Source of the DNA: Capra hircus
Lineage: Eukaryota; Chordata; Mammalia; Artiodactyla; Bovidae
Assembly (NCBI RefSeq): GCF_001704415.2
Contig: NC_030813.1
Coordinates: 17,626,001-17,690,000, forward strand
Length of the DNA: 64,000 nucleotides
Direction: 5' to 3'
A program made the translations under genes and the position numbers. The notes below the pieces were generated by a model. That model ran no database searches. It saw nothing but the letters and a program-made list of their open reading frames with translations, and was not told the DNA's origin. The stretch's first letter is position 1; every line of letters starts with the position of its first letter. Of the stretch, positions 37,321-49,440 are shown piece by piece.

Positions 37321-37555
37321 CTTTAAAAAAAATTTTATTTATTTGGCTGTTCCTGGTCTTAGTTGCAGCATACAGGCTCTTGAATTTTTGCTGCAGCATG
37401 TGCGGTAGTTTAGTTACGGCTTGCGGGATCTTTAGCTGTTGCCTGCAAAATCTTAGTTGTGGCCTGTGGGCTCTAATCCTCTGAACAGAGATTGAACCCA
37501 GGCCCCTGCCTTGGGAGCGTGGAGTGTGGAGCCACTGAACCACCAGGGAAGTCCC
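37321..37555 (-). mobile_element. CHR-type SINE
   Basis: Reverse copy ending ACCACCAGGGAAGTCCC. Duplications TGTGTGACTGCAT (37308-37320) and TGTGTGACTACAT (37556-37568) differ by one base. Confidence 0.88.
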
Positions 37556-37574
37556 TGTGTGACTACATTTTTAT

Positions 37575-37699
37575 TTTTATTTAATTTTTTTGGCTGCTCT
37601 GAGAGGCCATGTGAGATCTTAGCTTCCCGACCAGGGATCGAACTCACGCCCCCTGCATTGGAAGAGCAGAGTCTTAACCACTGGAATGTCAGGGAAGTT
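37575..37699 (-). mobile_element. CHR-type SINE next to the previous copy
   Basis: A shorter reverse copy (TTTGGCTGCTCTGAGAGGCC to GTCAGGGAAGTTTCC) was inserted in the T-rich stretch beside the target duplication of its neighbour. Confidence 0.85.
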
Positions 37700-39423
37700 T
37701 CCCTGCATTTTTAATTATAATGTGTCTTACATAAAGAGGAGGATAAAACATAAGGTTATAGAAAAACAGTAAAGCAAAAAATGCATATAGCTTCAGATAC
37801 CCTGGAAACCCCCAACCAATCTCCATGATTATATCCTCCTGCACCTGCCTAATCCAGCAGTAGTTTTTTGATATATAAATAATTTTCTAAGTAAGAAATT
37901 CTGAAAACCCTTGGAGAGGTTTCTTAAACAGGCTACAGTGTCTGTAAGTGCAGTTCTCAACATGATAAAAGAATAGATAAATCCCTAAAAAGTTCTCACC
38001 CATCGATGGGTGTTCCTTCATTCCTACACAGTTCTACCTTTCCCCACCCTCACCCGCCCCCACTGACCTCCCCACCCCCCACCGCTTACTTAGGCAGTTG
38101 CCTGGGGGGTGGAGGATGTGATTGGAGCTTCCCCAATATTAGCTGGTTAATATGCACAACCACTTACACAGTAGGTATCATTATCACCTCCATGTGAGGC
38201 AAAAGGAAGTGAAACCCAGAAATCCAGCAAGTGGTGAGATCTTAGCTACGCTGCTAGATCTTAGCCATGCTGCTAGATTTTCTGAGATCTTGATCTGTTT
38301 TTACAATCTGGAATGTGCTGGCTTTTTTTCTCCCCCTCTCTAAGAGCGGTGGATTTGCTTCCCCATGAGTCCTTCTAGGGAGATTTCACGTTTTCTTCCT
38401 CCACATTTTCTTCCAACAGTTACCATGTATTAACAGATAACAGTTGGTGTTTGCCCTAGGAGGTACGTCCTTCCAGATATTAGCTGGCCCCACCGTCTAA
38501 CACAGCTCCCAGCTCCGGGTCATCTGGTACCTTCAGCGCCTGCGTGAATGTCTGTCCAGCTCCCCAGTGACTTACAAGAGGGACACTTCCTGGAAATCTG
38601 GCTGATGGACATTTCACCAGGGTGAAGTGTTTAGAGGGTCTGAATCACTCCTGTTGCCTGGTAACCTGTTTGTATTTGGCAGGAGGAAGGCGACTCGGGC
38701 ACAGGTACAGTCAGACACAGGACAGATATTTATTCAGGGCAAACTGCTCCCAGCACTAGACTGTTGATTTCATGTTTAACCTTGACACTGCTCTTTCTCA
38801 TGCCACGGGGAATGGGGAGAGGCACTTTGAATTCTTTTCAAGTCTGTGCACAGATGTAACAGATCCCTCACAGATAAAATACAGTCTGCTTTATTTCTTC
38901 TGCTGAGTTCTGAAGGAAAGCTTTAACAGAGAAAGCAATTACAGGATTCTAACACATACAAGTGAACTGGAATTACAGGCTGTCATGGAACTTACCTGCC
39001 ATCCCCATAAAAATTCTCTCATGAATTCATAGTTGATATAACACATTCCTAAACAGCCCTGAGTCACTAATTCTGACCTCGGAGTCAAGAAGGAATTTTT
39101 TTCAGGCAACCAGAGGGTTGACTCCTTTGGTAGGCCCCATTCCAGGTCAGAAAAACGATTACACTTTTACATATACCTGTCTTTTTAACCTGAAAGAATT
39201 GATACCACAACACAAGTAGCTTTAGAATTGAAGAGGTTCATCCTCAAGCACCACCAGGAATATAAATAAATGTCACTGGCCGCCTAAGGTCACCTCTCTG
39301 ATCTTTGTCTTTAAACGTAAATTAGCACCCATGCCTAGATCACTGTAGAAACCAAAACTCTAGAATAAAACACTATAGGTTTGCATTTCATGACATTTCT
39401 CCACTAGATATTGCTAGCTCCTT
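37700..39423. other. Mostly unique sequence, no gene seen
   Basis: Contains a pyrimidine-rich C/T tract at about 38035-38090 and the small MIR piece at 38150-38240. Nothing else is recognised. Confidence 0.5.
38150..38240 (-). mobile_element. MIR fragment
   Basis: GTAGGTATCATTATCACCTC and GAGGCAAAAGGAAGTGAAAC read as the reverse of the MIR core. Ancient and short. Confidence 0.5.
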
Positions 39424-40118
39424 GTAAAGCTCAACATTCAGAAAACGAAGATCATGGCATCCAGTCCCATCACTTCATGGGAAATAGATGGGGAAACAGT
39501 GGAAACAGTGTCAGACTTTATTTTGGGGGGACTCCAAAATCACTGCAGATGGTGACTGCAGCCATGAAATTAAAAGACGCTTACTCCTTGGAAGAAAAGT
39601 TATGACCAACCTAGACAGCATATTCAAAAGCAGAGACATTACTTTGCCGACTAAGGTCTGTCTAGTCAAGGCTATGGTTTTTCCAGTGGTCATGTATGGA
39701 TGTGAGAGTTGGACTGTGAAGAAGGCTGAGCGCCGAAGAATTGGTGCTTTTGAACTGTGGTGTTGGAGAAGACTCTTGAGAGTCTCTTGGACTGCAAGGA
39801 GATCCAACCAGTCCATTCTGAAGGAGATCAACCCTAGGATTTCTTTGGAAGGAATGATGCTAAAGCTGAAACTCCAGTACTTTGGCCACCTCATGGGAAG
39901 AGTTGACTCATTGGAAAAGACTTTGATGCCGGCAGGGATTGGGGGCAGGAGAACAAGGTGATGACAGAGGATGAGATGGCTGGATGGCATCACCGACTCG
40001 ATGGACATGAATCTGAGTGAACTCCACGAGTTGGTTATAGACAGGGAGGCCTGGCGTGCTGCGATTCATGGGGTCGCAAAGAGTCGGACACGACTGAGCG
40101 AGTGAACTGAACTGAACT
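39424..40118 (+). mobile_element. BovB LINE 3' fragment
   Basis: About 700 bp from AAGCTCAACATTCAGAAAAC to the ACTGAACTGAACT terminus. It is closely related to the copy at 19668-20453 and shares its run of six or more G after TTTATTTT, so both descend from one variant BovB source. Confidence 0.93.
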
Positions 40119-40635
40119 AATACTTTATGGAACCACCTTTCTTCCTAGTCATTGTTATGCATGAAATAGTCAAAGGGGGAAAGTGGTTCTGAAAAAGCCA
40201 CACGCATCCACACATACCAGATACTGTGCTGCCTTTTGTTTTGTCCTTTTCAGCCTTCAGAAGCCATCTAATTTATTTTTTAAAGCAGCTTAAAGACATA
40301 AATCTTTATGTTTAACACTCTTTATCAGTTTTCCATTTGAAAAATTTTAAACAGGATGTTAATACAAAAACAGCATGCTAATATAATAGAATAAAGTAAA
40401 AATAAGCTTTATTTCCATCTTTGGGCCTTATGTCCTATTTGGGCAAAGATCTGCTGTCCTAAGTGATGCTTCCAGGACTACTGGTTTGCAGTTAAGATTC
40501 AGAATCAGAGTATATTTAGGAATGAGACCGTCTGGCTAAAATTCTGTGGCTATGAAGCCAAAGAAATTTGAGTAAATCCATTTACCTAATAACTAAAGTA
40601 TAGAAAGTTAAAGCAGTAAGTTTTTAAGCCAAAGT

Positions 40636-40912
40636 TCTTTGGAAGGAATGATGCTAAAGCTGAAACTCCAGTACTTTGGCCACCTCATGCAGAAGAGTTG
40701 ACTCACTGGAAAAGACTCTGATGCTGGGAGGGATTGGGGGCAGGAGGAGAAGGGGATGACAGAGGATGAGATGGCTGGATGGCATCACTCACTCGATGGA
40801 CGTGAGTCTGAGTAAACTCCGGGAGTTGGTGATGGACAGGGAGGCCTGGCGCGCTGCAATTCATGGGGTCACAAAGAGTCGGACACGACTGAGCAACTGA
40901 ACTTAACTGAAC
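40636..40912 (+). mobile_element. BovB terminal fragment (about 275 bp)
   Basis: It starts at TTCTTTGGAAGGAATGATGC and ends at the ACTGA terminus, with almost the same 5' breakpoint as the copy at 33650. Confidence 0.92.
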
Positions 40913-41159
40913 TGATAGGCACTTGGAAGACCAAATAACCAGTTGTGCACTCATCACTAAATATAAAACTCTCCATTCCCCAGCACCCTTCTTGTTGCCT
41001 CCATTTGGTAGATATAAAGGTTAAATCACAGAAATCTAAAGCATTACACACTTTACAATAGAACACAGACTATAAGTCAAGACACAATACCAAAGTCAAT
41101 TAATTGCATGCTAAAAATATCTGTGTCACTCACCACTAATACCAATACAGACAGAGAAT

Positions 41160-41760
41160 GTTAGTCTTTCCAAGCTGTTTGGGGCAGGGTCCCCAAGACT
41201 TCCAGTGTGATGATTCACTAGGAGGACTCACAGGACCCAGTATAAAGTCGTACTCATGGCTATTTGTTATAGCAAAGGGATACAAAGCAAAATCAGCTAA
41301 GGATAAAGGTATGTGGGGTAAAGTCTAGAAGAGACCAGGAGCAAGCTTCCAAGGGCTTTTTCCCAGTAGAATCACACAGGTGGTGTTTAATTTCCCCCAA
41401 GGAGTTGTGACAACACCTGTGAAATACTGTCTACCAGAGAAGCTCATTAGTGACACAGCGTCTGGGGTTTTTATTGGGACTGGCTACATAGGAAACTTCT
41501 GCTAGGCACGTACCTAAATTCTATACTCCTGGAATGCAAGCAGGGATTCAGTAGAAACCAATACTGTTTGCACAAACAGGTCAGGCACAGTGAGCCATCC
41601 TTACCAGGAAATGGTGGGAACCCTCCTCTAATCTAAGTTACCATGTGCCACCAGTCAAGGGCTAACTTGCAAGCACTGTTTCCTAGAAGAGCAGTCTCAG
41701 CCTGGTGTGTTAACTCATCTTTGTACACTGTCCTAGTTCAATTAACTATCATACAGGACC
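41160..41760. mobile_element. Probable ancient LTR-retroelement fragment
   Basis: A non-coding stretch contains GACTTCCAGTGTGATGATTC, GGATACAAAGCAAAATCAGC and GAGTTGTGACAACACCTGTG, phrases I associate with an old mammalian LTR. I cannot name the family. It shows no coding remnants. Confidence 0.4.
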
Positions 41761-41866
41761 AAACTATATAAGAAAGGTCTTACTCCTAGCAGATCACCTA
41801 GGTATATTATGAGCCTAGAAGCACTCTCACCTTGTATTATTTTCAGCATTTAAAACGTAGCATTTT

Positions 41867-42430
41867 TGTTGTAGCCACGCGTTCTGGGAAACAAACTCAC
41901 TCAGAAGGACAATGCAGACAGTGGAGTGCAGTTTATTTATTACACCGGTGGGCCCAAGGCAGAGTCTCCTCTTAGCCAAGGACCCCGACCAGGTTTTGTG
42001 AAAACCTTATATACCCTAAGTGTACGTGCTCAAATCCACCTCCCCAAATGCCTTGAAACTAGTCTGAACAAAGGAAGAGAAAGATACAATCAAAGTTAAC
42101 CCGTGATTCATATGCCTTAAGCCTAGGTAGTTAACAGTGGACAATTATCAATAGGCCTGTGGTCATACCCCACTAAGCAGAATAGAATTTATGATTCTCT
42201 TTGGTTACACAGATAATTAGGGTATCCTTTTAGGCAATGGAGAATCTAGGTATGGGCCCTGGGGCTCTTCCATCTGGGGGGCCTGGTTTTCCAGTTGGTA
42301 TGTCGTTTCCATAGATACTGGGCATATAGCTCAAAGTCCAGTCAGGCCCAAGATGCTGTCCTGCTTTCAAGATGGAGCCTGTTCTGTCTGTTTCCTCCTT
42401 CATTTTCAACATGGACAAACTTACCTTACA
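41867..42430 (-). mobile_element. Solo retroviral LTR (ruminant endogenous retrovirus)
   Basis: Read on the minus strand this 564-bp stretch starts TGTAAGG and ends in ACA (TG...CA). It has a TATATAAG box (42006-42013) and a polyadenylation signal AATAAA (41932-41937) in the order expected for U3-R-U5. No internal viral genes flank it, so it looks like a solo LTR left by recombination. I could not see a target duplication, so the exact ends may be a few bases off. Confidence 0.65.
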
Positions 42431-42584
42431 TAATAGAAGATGTAAGATGGCCTTTAGCTTCTTTTTTGTACAATAAAAAGAGCTAAATTCTAGCCTTGTT
42501 TACATTTCTGAGCACTTTCTTTTAAAAAATATACCACTGAAATTTCTGAATGAATAGTATTCCTAAATGGAAACTCTGAGAAAC

Positions 42585-42960
42585 CATTTAACTTATCAGA
42601 CCGGCAAAAAAAAAAAAAATCCAGACCCAAATAACAGCCAGCCTCACAAATTTCTAGCAGGGGGTGAGAATAAGATAAACCTTCTCCGGGAGGCAATTTG
42701 ACAAGACAGCTATCAAAATTACACACATCCTTTATGATCTGCAATTCTACTTGGCAAATTTATACACATATAATTGTGTACATACAGAATAACCTACACA
42801 CAAAGTTATTTATTGCGGCATTGTTTAAGAGCAAGGACTGGCTACAACCCAAACCTCCATCAATAGGTCACTATTTAAATTGTGGTACATCCATACAATG
42901 GACTACTCTGTGACCAGGGGGAGAAAAAAAAGGGAGGAGGATGCTCTCTTTGTACTGATT
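42585..42960 (+). mobile_element. Old L1 3'-end fragment
   Basis: TTTATTGCGGCATTGTTTAA, ACCCAAACCTCCATCAATAG and GTGGTACATCCATACAATGG are the ORF2-end phrases of old L1 families. No open frame remains. Confidence 0.65.
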
Positions 42961-44092
42961 TGCTAAACCCTCCTACATATATAAGGAGAAAAAAATACAT
43001 TGCTCAGAAGTATAGTTTGCTATCTTCTACTTTACGAATGGGGCAAATATGAACTCATACTGTGCACAGAGATACTCTGGAAAGCTGCATTAGACCAAGG
43101 CTGGGAGGGGGCAGTGAAGGCAGAATTGCGGCAGAATCTGTAAACCAAAATGACTTAAAATGGTATATTTGAAAAGTAATCCTTCTTTCCCAAGCCTAGG
43201 TCAGATCACCCTGGCACCTGGTTTCTTGGTTTATTGTTTTAATAAGCTTCTCTATTTTGCAGTGGTTAAAACTAAAGCATTACACGATGGCTTTATCCTA
43301 TTTTCCAAACCAGATTCCAGCTCTATCCTTTGCATACTGTGTCTCTCTGCCATTTTAAAGGAGCTTTCCCCAGGGACATTTGAGAGGGAGTCAGTTCCCT
43401 GCGCCTCCTTTAATGCCACTTGTTTGCTGAGGATGTTCGGGGCTTCTAAAAGCTCCATGAAAACAGGGGTTTCACTTTGTTCACTGCATTCGCAACACTG
43501 AAATGAGCGCCTGGCACACAGAAACCGTTCAGTAAGTATTTATGGAACAGATGAATTCTTTTCTTTACCCAGCTTCAACAGGACAGACACTATCAGACAA
43601 AGGGAGAGATATTACTGTGATCAAATATTCAGAAACAGTTGTCATTCCTAGCATTGGCCCATTATAGGCATTCTAATCCTAGCAACATTCTTAGAACTAT
43701 TTTGAATTTTACATAAGACAATCAAGTAAGCCTATAGAGTGCAGTGCTGAACAACTTAAATGCTCATAAAAATGTACTTTTAATTAAACTGGGATTATAC
43801 GGCCCTGAAGTCTACCTTTCGCTGAAGACTTTTTAGGCAAACATGACGCTAACAAGTAATGATGAAAAAGAATGGCTACGTCAGAAAAAACTGAGCCCCA
43901 GTCGTAAGGTGCCCATTGCTGTAGAGAAGAAAGAGAAACCCCTTCTGTATTAAAGATGCAACTGCTATTTTTATTTGCAAGAATAAAGCTATCCTAGGAA
44001 TTAAATTCAAATTACCAATACTCCAGACAGTGGATTGAGTTGCACAATGTCAACCATGAGCATGAAAGCTTCCTTCCTTCTCAGTGGGCAAA
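42961..44092. other. Unique sequence with a short old-repeat trace
   Basis: At 43490-43555 (GCGCCTGGCACACAGAAACC, then CAGTAAGTATTTATGGAAC) there is a weak L2/MIR echo. An open frame of 113 codons at 43160-43501 has no recognisable domain. Confidence 0.45.
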
Positions 44093-44411
44093 AAGTGAAA
44101 GTAAAGTCACGAAGTTGTGTCCAACTCTTTGCGACCCCATGACCTGTAGCCTACCAGGCATCTCTGTCCATGGGATTCTCCAGGCAATAAAACTGGAGTG
44201 GGTTGCCATTTCCTTCTCCAGGGATCTCCCAGGGATTGAACCCACATTGAAGGCAGACACTTTAACCTCTGAGCCACGAGGGAAGCCCAAGAATACTGGA
44301 GCGGGTTGCCATGCCTGCCTCCAGGGGATCTTCCCAACGGAAGGATCAAACCAAGGTCACCCGCATTACAAATGCGGGAGGATTCTTAACCATCTGAGCC
44401 ACCAGGGAAGA
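44093..44411 (-). mobile_element. Bov-tA SINE with duplicated head/body module
   Basis: A complete reverse unit is followed by a partial second unit from CAAGAATACTGGAGCGGGTT to CCACCAGGGAAG, as at 30524-30852. A small CATTACAAATGCG palindrome-like change sits in the second head. Confidence 0.88.
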
Positions 44412-44902
44412 ATGTATATAATTACCACATCTGTTTGACCTTAGTTTAAATACTACAGAAACAAAGTAACTTTGCTAGTAATCATTTCAATAATGTTGTT
44501 AAACAGTTGCACAGCTGACTGATGTTTCTTTGAAGGCTTTTAGTACCACTAATTCTTCTCAAAGCACAGTTGAGGCAGTGACTAAGTGCCCTGTCTGTGG
44601 GCAGTCATGCAAAGAGGTTAGGAAGTTTGGGTATCGCCTCTATTTCTCTTGCTGTCATTTTAGACAACAATCCAACACATGAGGAAACATCCACACACGT
44701 AAAACAGCTTGAAATCTAAGACTCTCCTGAAGATAAAACAGAAATTCTCAAACTTAAGGCATTTTTTGCTTAAGGCATTTTTTGAAATGTCTTTCGGAAA
44801 GAGAAGATAGCAGAGAAGTTGCAGGACAACTGGTAGGCATCCAACACTGAGCGAATCATACTTATGATCTGGCACCAGGAAGCAGCCAATCTACTGTGTG
44901 CA

Positions 44903-45122
44903 GGCTTTCCTGGTGGGTCAGTGGTAAAGAATCTGCCTGCCAATGAAGGAGACGTGGGTTTGAACCCTGGATCACGAGGATCCCTTGGAAAAGGAAATGG
45001 CAATCCACTCCAGTATTTTTGCCTGGAGAGCCCCATGGACAGAGGAGCCTAGTGGGCTACAGTCCATGGGGTTGCACAAGAGTCAGACACAACTTAGCAA
45101 CTGAACAACAACAACAACAATA
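44903..45122 (+). mobile_element. Bov-tA SINE
   Basis: Full-length copy ending in the CAACAACAACAACAA tail of the older subtype. Confidence 0.9.
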
Positions 45123-45560
45123 AATCCCACCATGGTCCGTGATCCTTGCAGCAGTCAACACTGTTAAGACTTGTCAGAGATCCTTTCTGTGAAGAGTGGG
45201 AAGGGCAGAGGATGGGAGCTCTAAAAGAGAAAGTGAGAGCTTAAGTCAGAATCATGCTTCGCTAAGTTTTGCTGGTTTTCTTGGAGTGAGAGTGAAATGA
45301 TGAGTTCTACGATACTGCCGTCCCACCCCCTGGAAGAGTCCCCGGGAGGACACTGGGTCTAACAGGTACCAGCATTTCAGGAGGAGAAAAGCAACTTGTG
45401 CTTTCCACCACCATTAACAATACCTGACAGAACTGTTCAGAGGTGGAGCAAGGGAGGTAGGCAGAGTCCCAGCCGTCATGATGCTCAATGGCAGATAAAC
45501 AAGAAGACTGTGAGAAACGCCACTGAGAGAAGTTAGAATCAGAGTGAGGCCGGCGTGGCT
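45123..45560. other. Unique sequence, no gene seen
   Basis: Nothing is recognised between two Bov-tA copies. Confidence 0.45.
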
Positions 45561-45572
45561 GATTTAGGGATT

Positions 45573-45779
45573 GAGTGTGAAGTCGCGCAGTTGTGTCTGA
45601 CTCTTTGCGACCCTGTGGACTGTGGCCCGCCAGGCTCCTCTGTCCATGGGATTCTCCAGGCAAGAATACTGGAGTGGATTGCCATTTCCTTCTCCACAGG
45701 ATGTTCCCAACCCAGGGACTGAACCCTGGTCTCCTGCATTGCAGGCAGACATTTTATCCTCTGAGCCACCAGGGAAGCC
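45573..45779 (-). mobile_element. Bov-tA SINE
   Basis: Full-length reverse copy flanked by a perfect 12-bp duplication GATTTAGGGATT at 45561-45572 and 45780-45791. Confidence 0.93.
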
Positions 45780-45876
45780 GATTTAGGGATTAGTGGTTAG
45801 GAAATGAGCTGATAGTACTGGGCTGGTGATGTAATGGAAAAACCCAAATGAACTTTTTGGCCAACTCAGTATTTGT

Positions 45877-46113
45877 GCTGCTGCTGCTGCTGCTAAGTCG
45901 CATCAGTCGTGTCCGACTCTGTGCGACCCCATAGACGGCAGCCCACTAGGCTCCCCCGTCCCTGGGATTCTCCAGGCAAGAACACTGGAGTGGGTTGCCA
46001 TTTCCTTCTCCAGTGCACGAAAGTGAAAAGTCAAAGTGAAGTCGCTCAGTCGTGCCCGACTCTTAGCGACCCCAGGGACTGCAGCCTACCAGGCTCCTCC
46101 ACCCATGGGATTT
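45877..46113 (-). mobile_element. Bov-A2 SINE (dimer of the BovB-derived unit)
   Basis: It starts with the reversed CAG-repeat tail (GCTGCTGCTGCTGCTGC), then two BovB-derived units (CAGTCGTGTCCGACTCTGTG and CAGTCGTGCCCGACTCTTAG) joined by the GAAAGTGAAAAGTCAAAGTG linker. The second unit is cut short. Confidence 0.9.
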
Positions 46114-46437
46114 TTTGCATCACATTCCAGCAAAACAGTGAAGGAGTCCCTTGCAATACATACAACTGCTATGATATTTTAATGGATTTTTCAGACTTTA
46201 TTTTTTAGAGTCGTTTTAGATTCACCCAGAGTCCACAGTTCACAGTTAAGTTTCACACTTGCTAGTGTACAGTCTGTGTGCCTGGAAACGTGTATAATGA
46301 CACGTATCTACCATTAAACTATCAGAGTAGTTTTGCTGCCCTAAAACTCCTCTGTGCTCTAACTACTTACTTTAACTAAAATTTGACTTGTAGATAGAAG
46401 TAAAATGTACACCATTTTCCAGAGGTTTCCAATTCAT

Positions 46438-46645
46438 CAGTTCAGTTCAGTTCAGTCTCACAGTCGTGTCCGACTCTTTGCGACCCCATGAATCGCAGCA
46501 CGCCAGGCCTCCCTGTCCATCACCAACTCCCGGAGTTCACTCAGACTCACGTCCATCGAGTCAGTGATGCCATCCAGCCATCTCATCCTCTGTCGTCCCC
46601 TTCTTTTCCTGCCCCCAATCCCTCCCAGCATCAGAGTCTTTTCTG
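46438..46645 (-). mobile_element. BovB terminal fragment
   Basis: The reverse (TTCAG)n terminus leads into about 200 bp of the BovB end and stops at CAGAGTCTTTTCTGG. Confidence 0.9.
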
Positions 46646-46859
46646 GAACTACCTTATATCCTAAGAGTATAGCACAATACACACACACACACCAGATTTG
46701 GTATTTGAAGTATGTATATCTTTTAAATGCCCAACCAATATCATTAAAACCTATGTTTAACAATTACAGCACATATATGCATCCACAACCAGAAACTGAT
46801 TTTCAACTGAGATCCCACTTTCACCCAAAATACTCAATGTTGGAAAAGACTCAAGAATG

Positions 46860-47400
46860 AATGTGTCACTCCTAGTTATATATCCAAGAAAAATGAAAAC
46901 CCTAGTTCACACAAAACCTTGTAGGCAAATATTCATTCTGCATTCCTCATAGCATCCAAAAAGCAGAAACAACCCAAACGTCCAGCTGATGAACGGATGA
47001 ACACAATCCTCTGTACCCATATAATACTACTTGGCAATAAAGAATAATGAAGTGGTGATACATGCTAAAACACAGATGAGCCTTAACATTATACACACTA
47101 AGTAAAAGAAGCCAGTTACAAAAGATCACCTACTTCATGATTCCATTTCTATGAAATGTGCAGAAGAGGAAAATCCACAGAGACAGAACACAGACAAGTG
47201 TTGCCAGTGGCTGGAGGCAGAGGAGATTGGGTAGTGAATATCAGTGGGTAGGGGCTTTCTTTGGGGGATGATGTAAATGTTCTAAAATTAGGTAGAGGTG
47301 ATGGTTGCACACCTCTGTGAATACACTAAAAGAATTGTACTCTTTAAAAGGGTGAATTTCGTGGTTATGAATTGCATCCCAATAAAGTTGTTATAAAAAT
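46860..47400 (+). mobile_element. Old L1, ORF2 end and 3' UTR
   Basis: ATCCAAAAAGCAGAAACAAC and CCCAAACGTCCAGCTGATGA, then ACTTCATGATTCCATTTC, GATGTAAATGTTCTAAAATT and CCCAATAAAGTTGTTATAAA, follow the order of an L1 3' end. Confidence 0.75.
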
Positions 47401-47949
47401 GAAAGAACAAAGGTATATCTGAAATGCTGGGAACATTTCAGATGTTAAGCATTAATAAACTTCAACTGGTCAAAACTGCTACGTTCCAGTAAGGCCCGTA
47501 ATAGGAGGTACGCAACTCTGTGCTCATTTCAGATACCATACAATACTCTCAGTGGGACATGTTTAATCCTTTGAAAAGATCACTCCACCATCAGAGGATG
47601 TTTTTCTCATTTGGGACTTCACTCTAGCTACTGCGTCTCTCTACCCTCCCCACCAACTCCACTAACCTGACTCTGTCTGTCCAACAGCTCCGCTAATAGC
47701 CATACTTGTAGTCACCATCGTGTTTCCCCTGGACTGCATTAATCCCTTCCTGTCCCAATTTTCCACACTGACCTTTCTAAAAATTTACTCTCTCATTTTA
47801 AACCCTTCAGAGGTTCCCCCTATTGAAGCCATTTGTGGAACACTGAGGTACTTATTAGAAGAAATTAATTATATTCATATGCAATTAGGTAGTACATGGA
47901 TCAAAAGGGTCATGTGCCTCTTAATACCAAAATTAAGAGTTAAGGGATA
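47401..47949. other. Non-coding sequence, possibly an old repeat
   Basis: Phrases such as CATTTTAAACCCTTCAGAGG resemble an old dispersed repeat whose family I cannot name. No gene. Confidence 0.4.
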
Positions 47950-48143
47950 GTTGATCAGTTGTGTCTGTCTCTTTGCAACCCTATGGACTGTAGCCCACCA
48001 GCCTCCTCTGTCCATGGGATTTCCCAGGCAAGAATACTGGAGTGGGTTTCCCTTCTCCAGGGGATCTTCCCGACCCAGGGACTGAACACAGGTCTCCTGC
48101 ATTGCAGACAGATTGTTTACCATCTGAGCCACTAGGGAAGCCC
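47950..48143 (-). mobile_element. Bov-tA SINE
   Basis: Full-length reverse copy, TGATCAGTTGTGTCTGTCTC to GCCACTAGGGAAGCCCC. Confidence 0.9.
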
Positions 48144-48605
48144 CTTAACATCAAAGGTGCCTACAAATGCAACCTCAGAGTATCCCCAAACTATGCCTGT
48201 CTCTGCCTTCAGGGATACTGGCTGCAGTGCTAACACCCGCCAGTAATCTCTGCATCTGCCAACTTAAGCTACTCTATCAAAAGGATAAATTTAATTACCT
48301 GTTTATAAGGTCAAGAGTTAAGTTAGCTTAGATAAATACCTGATTAAGCAAGAACTGGGCTAATGAAGAGATTTTTCAAGAAGACACATTGGAAGGTCCA
48401 ATATTTTTCAGGTACCTACACACAGCTATATATAAAAACAAGCCCAGAGCGTCAAGATGGGAGAAGCTGAAACTTAAAGTGGCTCATAAAACAGGGCCAA
48501 CATTTTATTTCTTAGGTAGAAAAAGGTAAATCAAATAAAAGAAGAGGAGAGAGTGCCTCCTGGCCTGTAACATCTGTGGACAATTATAATTGTTTATAAC
48601 ATGAT

Positions 48606-48830
48606 GGTCTTCCCAGGTGGTGCTGGTAGCAAAGAACCCGCCTGCCAACTCAGGGATGCAGGAGATGAGGGTTTGATCCCTGGGTCAGGAAGATCCCTTG
48701 AAGGAGGGCACGGCAAACCACTCCAGTATTCTTGCCTGGGAATCCCATGGACAAAGGAGCCTGGCAGGTTACAGTCCAAAGAGTCACAGGGAGTCAGACA
48801 TGCCTGAAGGGAGTTAGCACAGCACACCTA
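48606..48830 (+). mobile_element. Bov-tA SINE
   Basis: A full-length variant with the GGTGGTGCTGGTAGCAAAG head, close in type to the copies at 1896 and 54868. Confidence 0.9.
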
Positions 48831-49274
48831 TTAATGATGCTGATAAAATCATCAGTTTATAGTTTTTTTCATCTAGTCTCACTTAAAATGTGTGCTCTTA
48901 TTGAAAAGGAGAGGTAAGCGGAGAGGGTGCTAGACTGTAAATTCATGCTGACCACTCCAAACACTCTGTACACATCCCAAAGTAGCTGAAAAGACCCATT
49001 TAAAAGAGTGTTATGGAAAAGCTCATTTATCTTAATCTGAAGTATACGTACCATGCATCACTTCATAAAGGAATAAGATAAACGAAACAACCTACAAAGT
49101 AAAATATTCCTACAAGAGGAGAAATGCAGAACCCAAAGCCAAGTAGAGACAGGGTTCTTGATCGCAGGAAGCAGTGGGAGGGGTGGGAATGTGTTTCCCG
49201 TGACTGAATACATCTCACCAGCTCCCAGGAGGGGGGTGCGACACTCAGCACCTCTGGAGCTCCTGACAGGATGC

Positions 49275-49440
49275 ATAACCCTCCAGTGCCTCAGTTTCCT
49301 TGCCTATAAATAGGGATCACAGCACTAACTTTATGGGGTCCTTAGGAGCGGTGAGGGCATTAATATTTATAAAGAGCTTAGAAACGGCACCTGGCACAGA
49401 GCACGCATGAGCCGTATTTGTTAGCTGACTAAAATAGAAA
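49275..49440 (+). mobile_element. MIR element
   Basis: CAGTGCCTCAGTTTCCTTGC, CTATAAATAGGGATCACAGC and ACCTGGCACAGAGCACGC follow the MIR core and tail in order. One of the clearest ancient repeats here. Confidence 0.7.

Noticed and set aside
43160..43501. Plus-strand open frame of 113 codons
   Set aside because: The sequence has no known motif, and its end overlaps an L2/MIR-like trace. Treated as chance.
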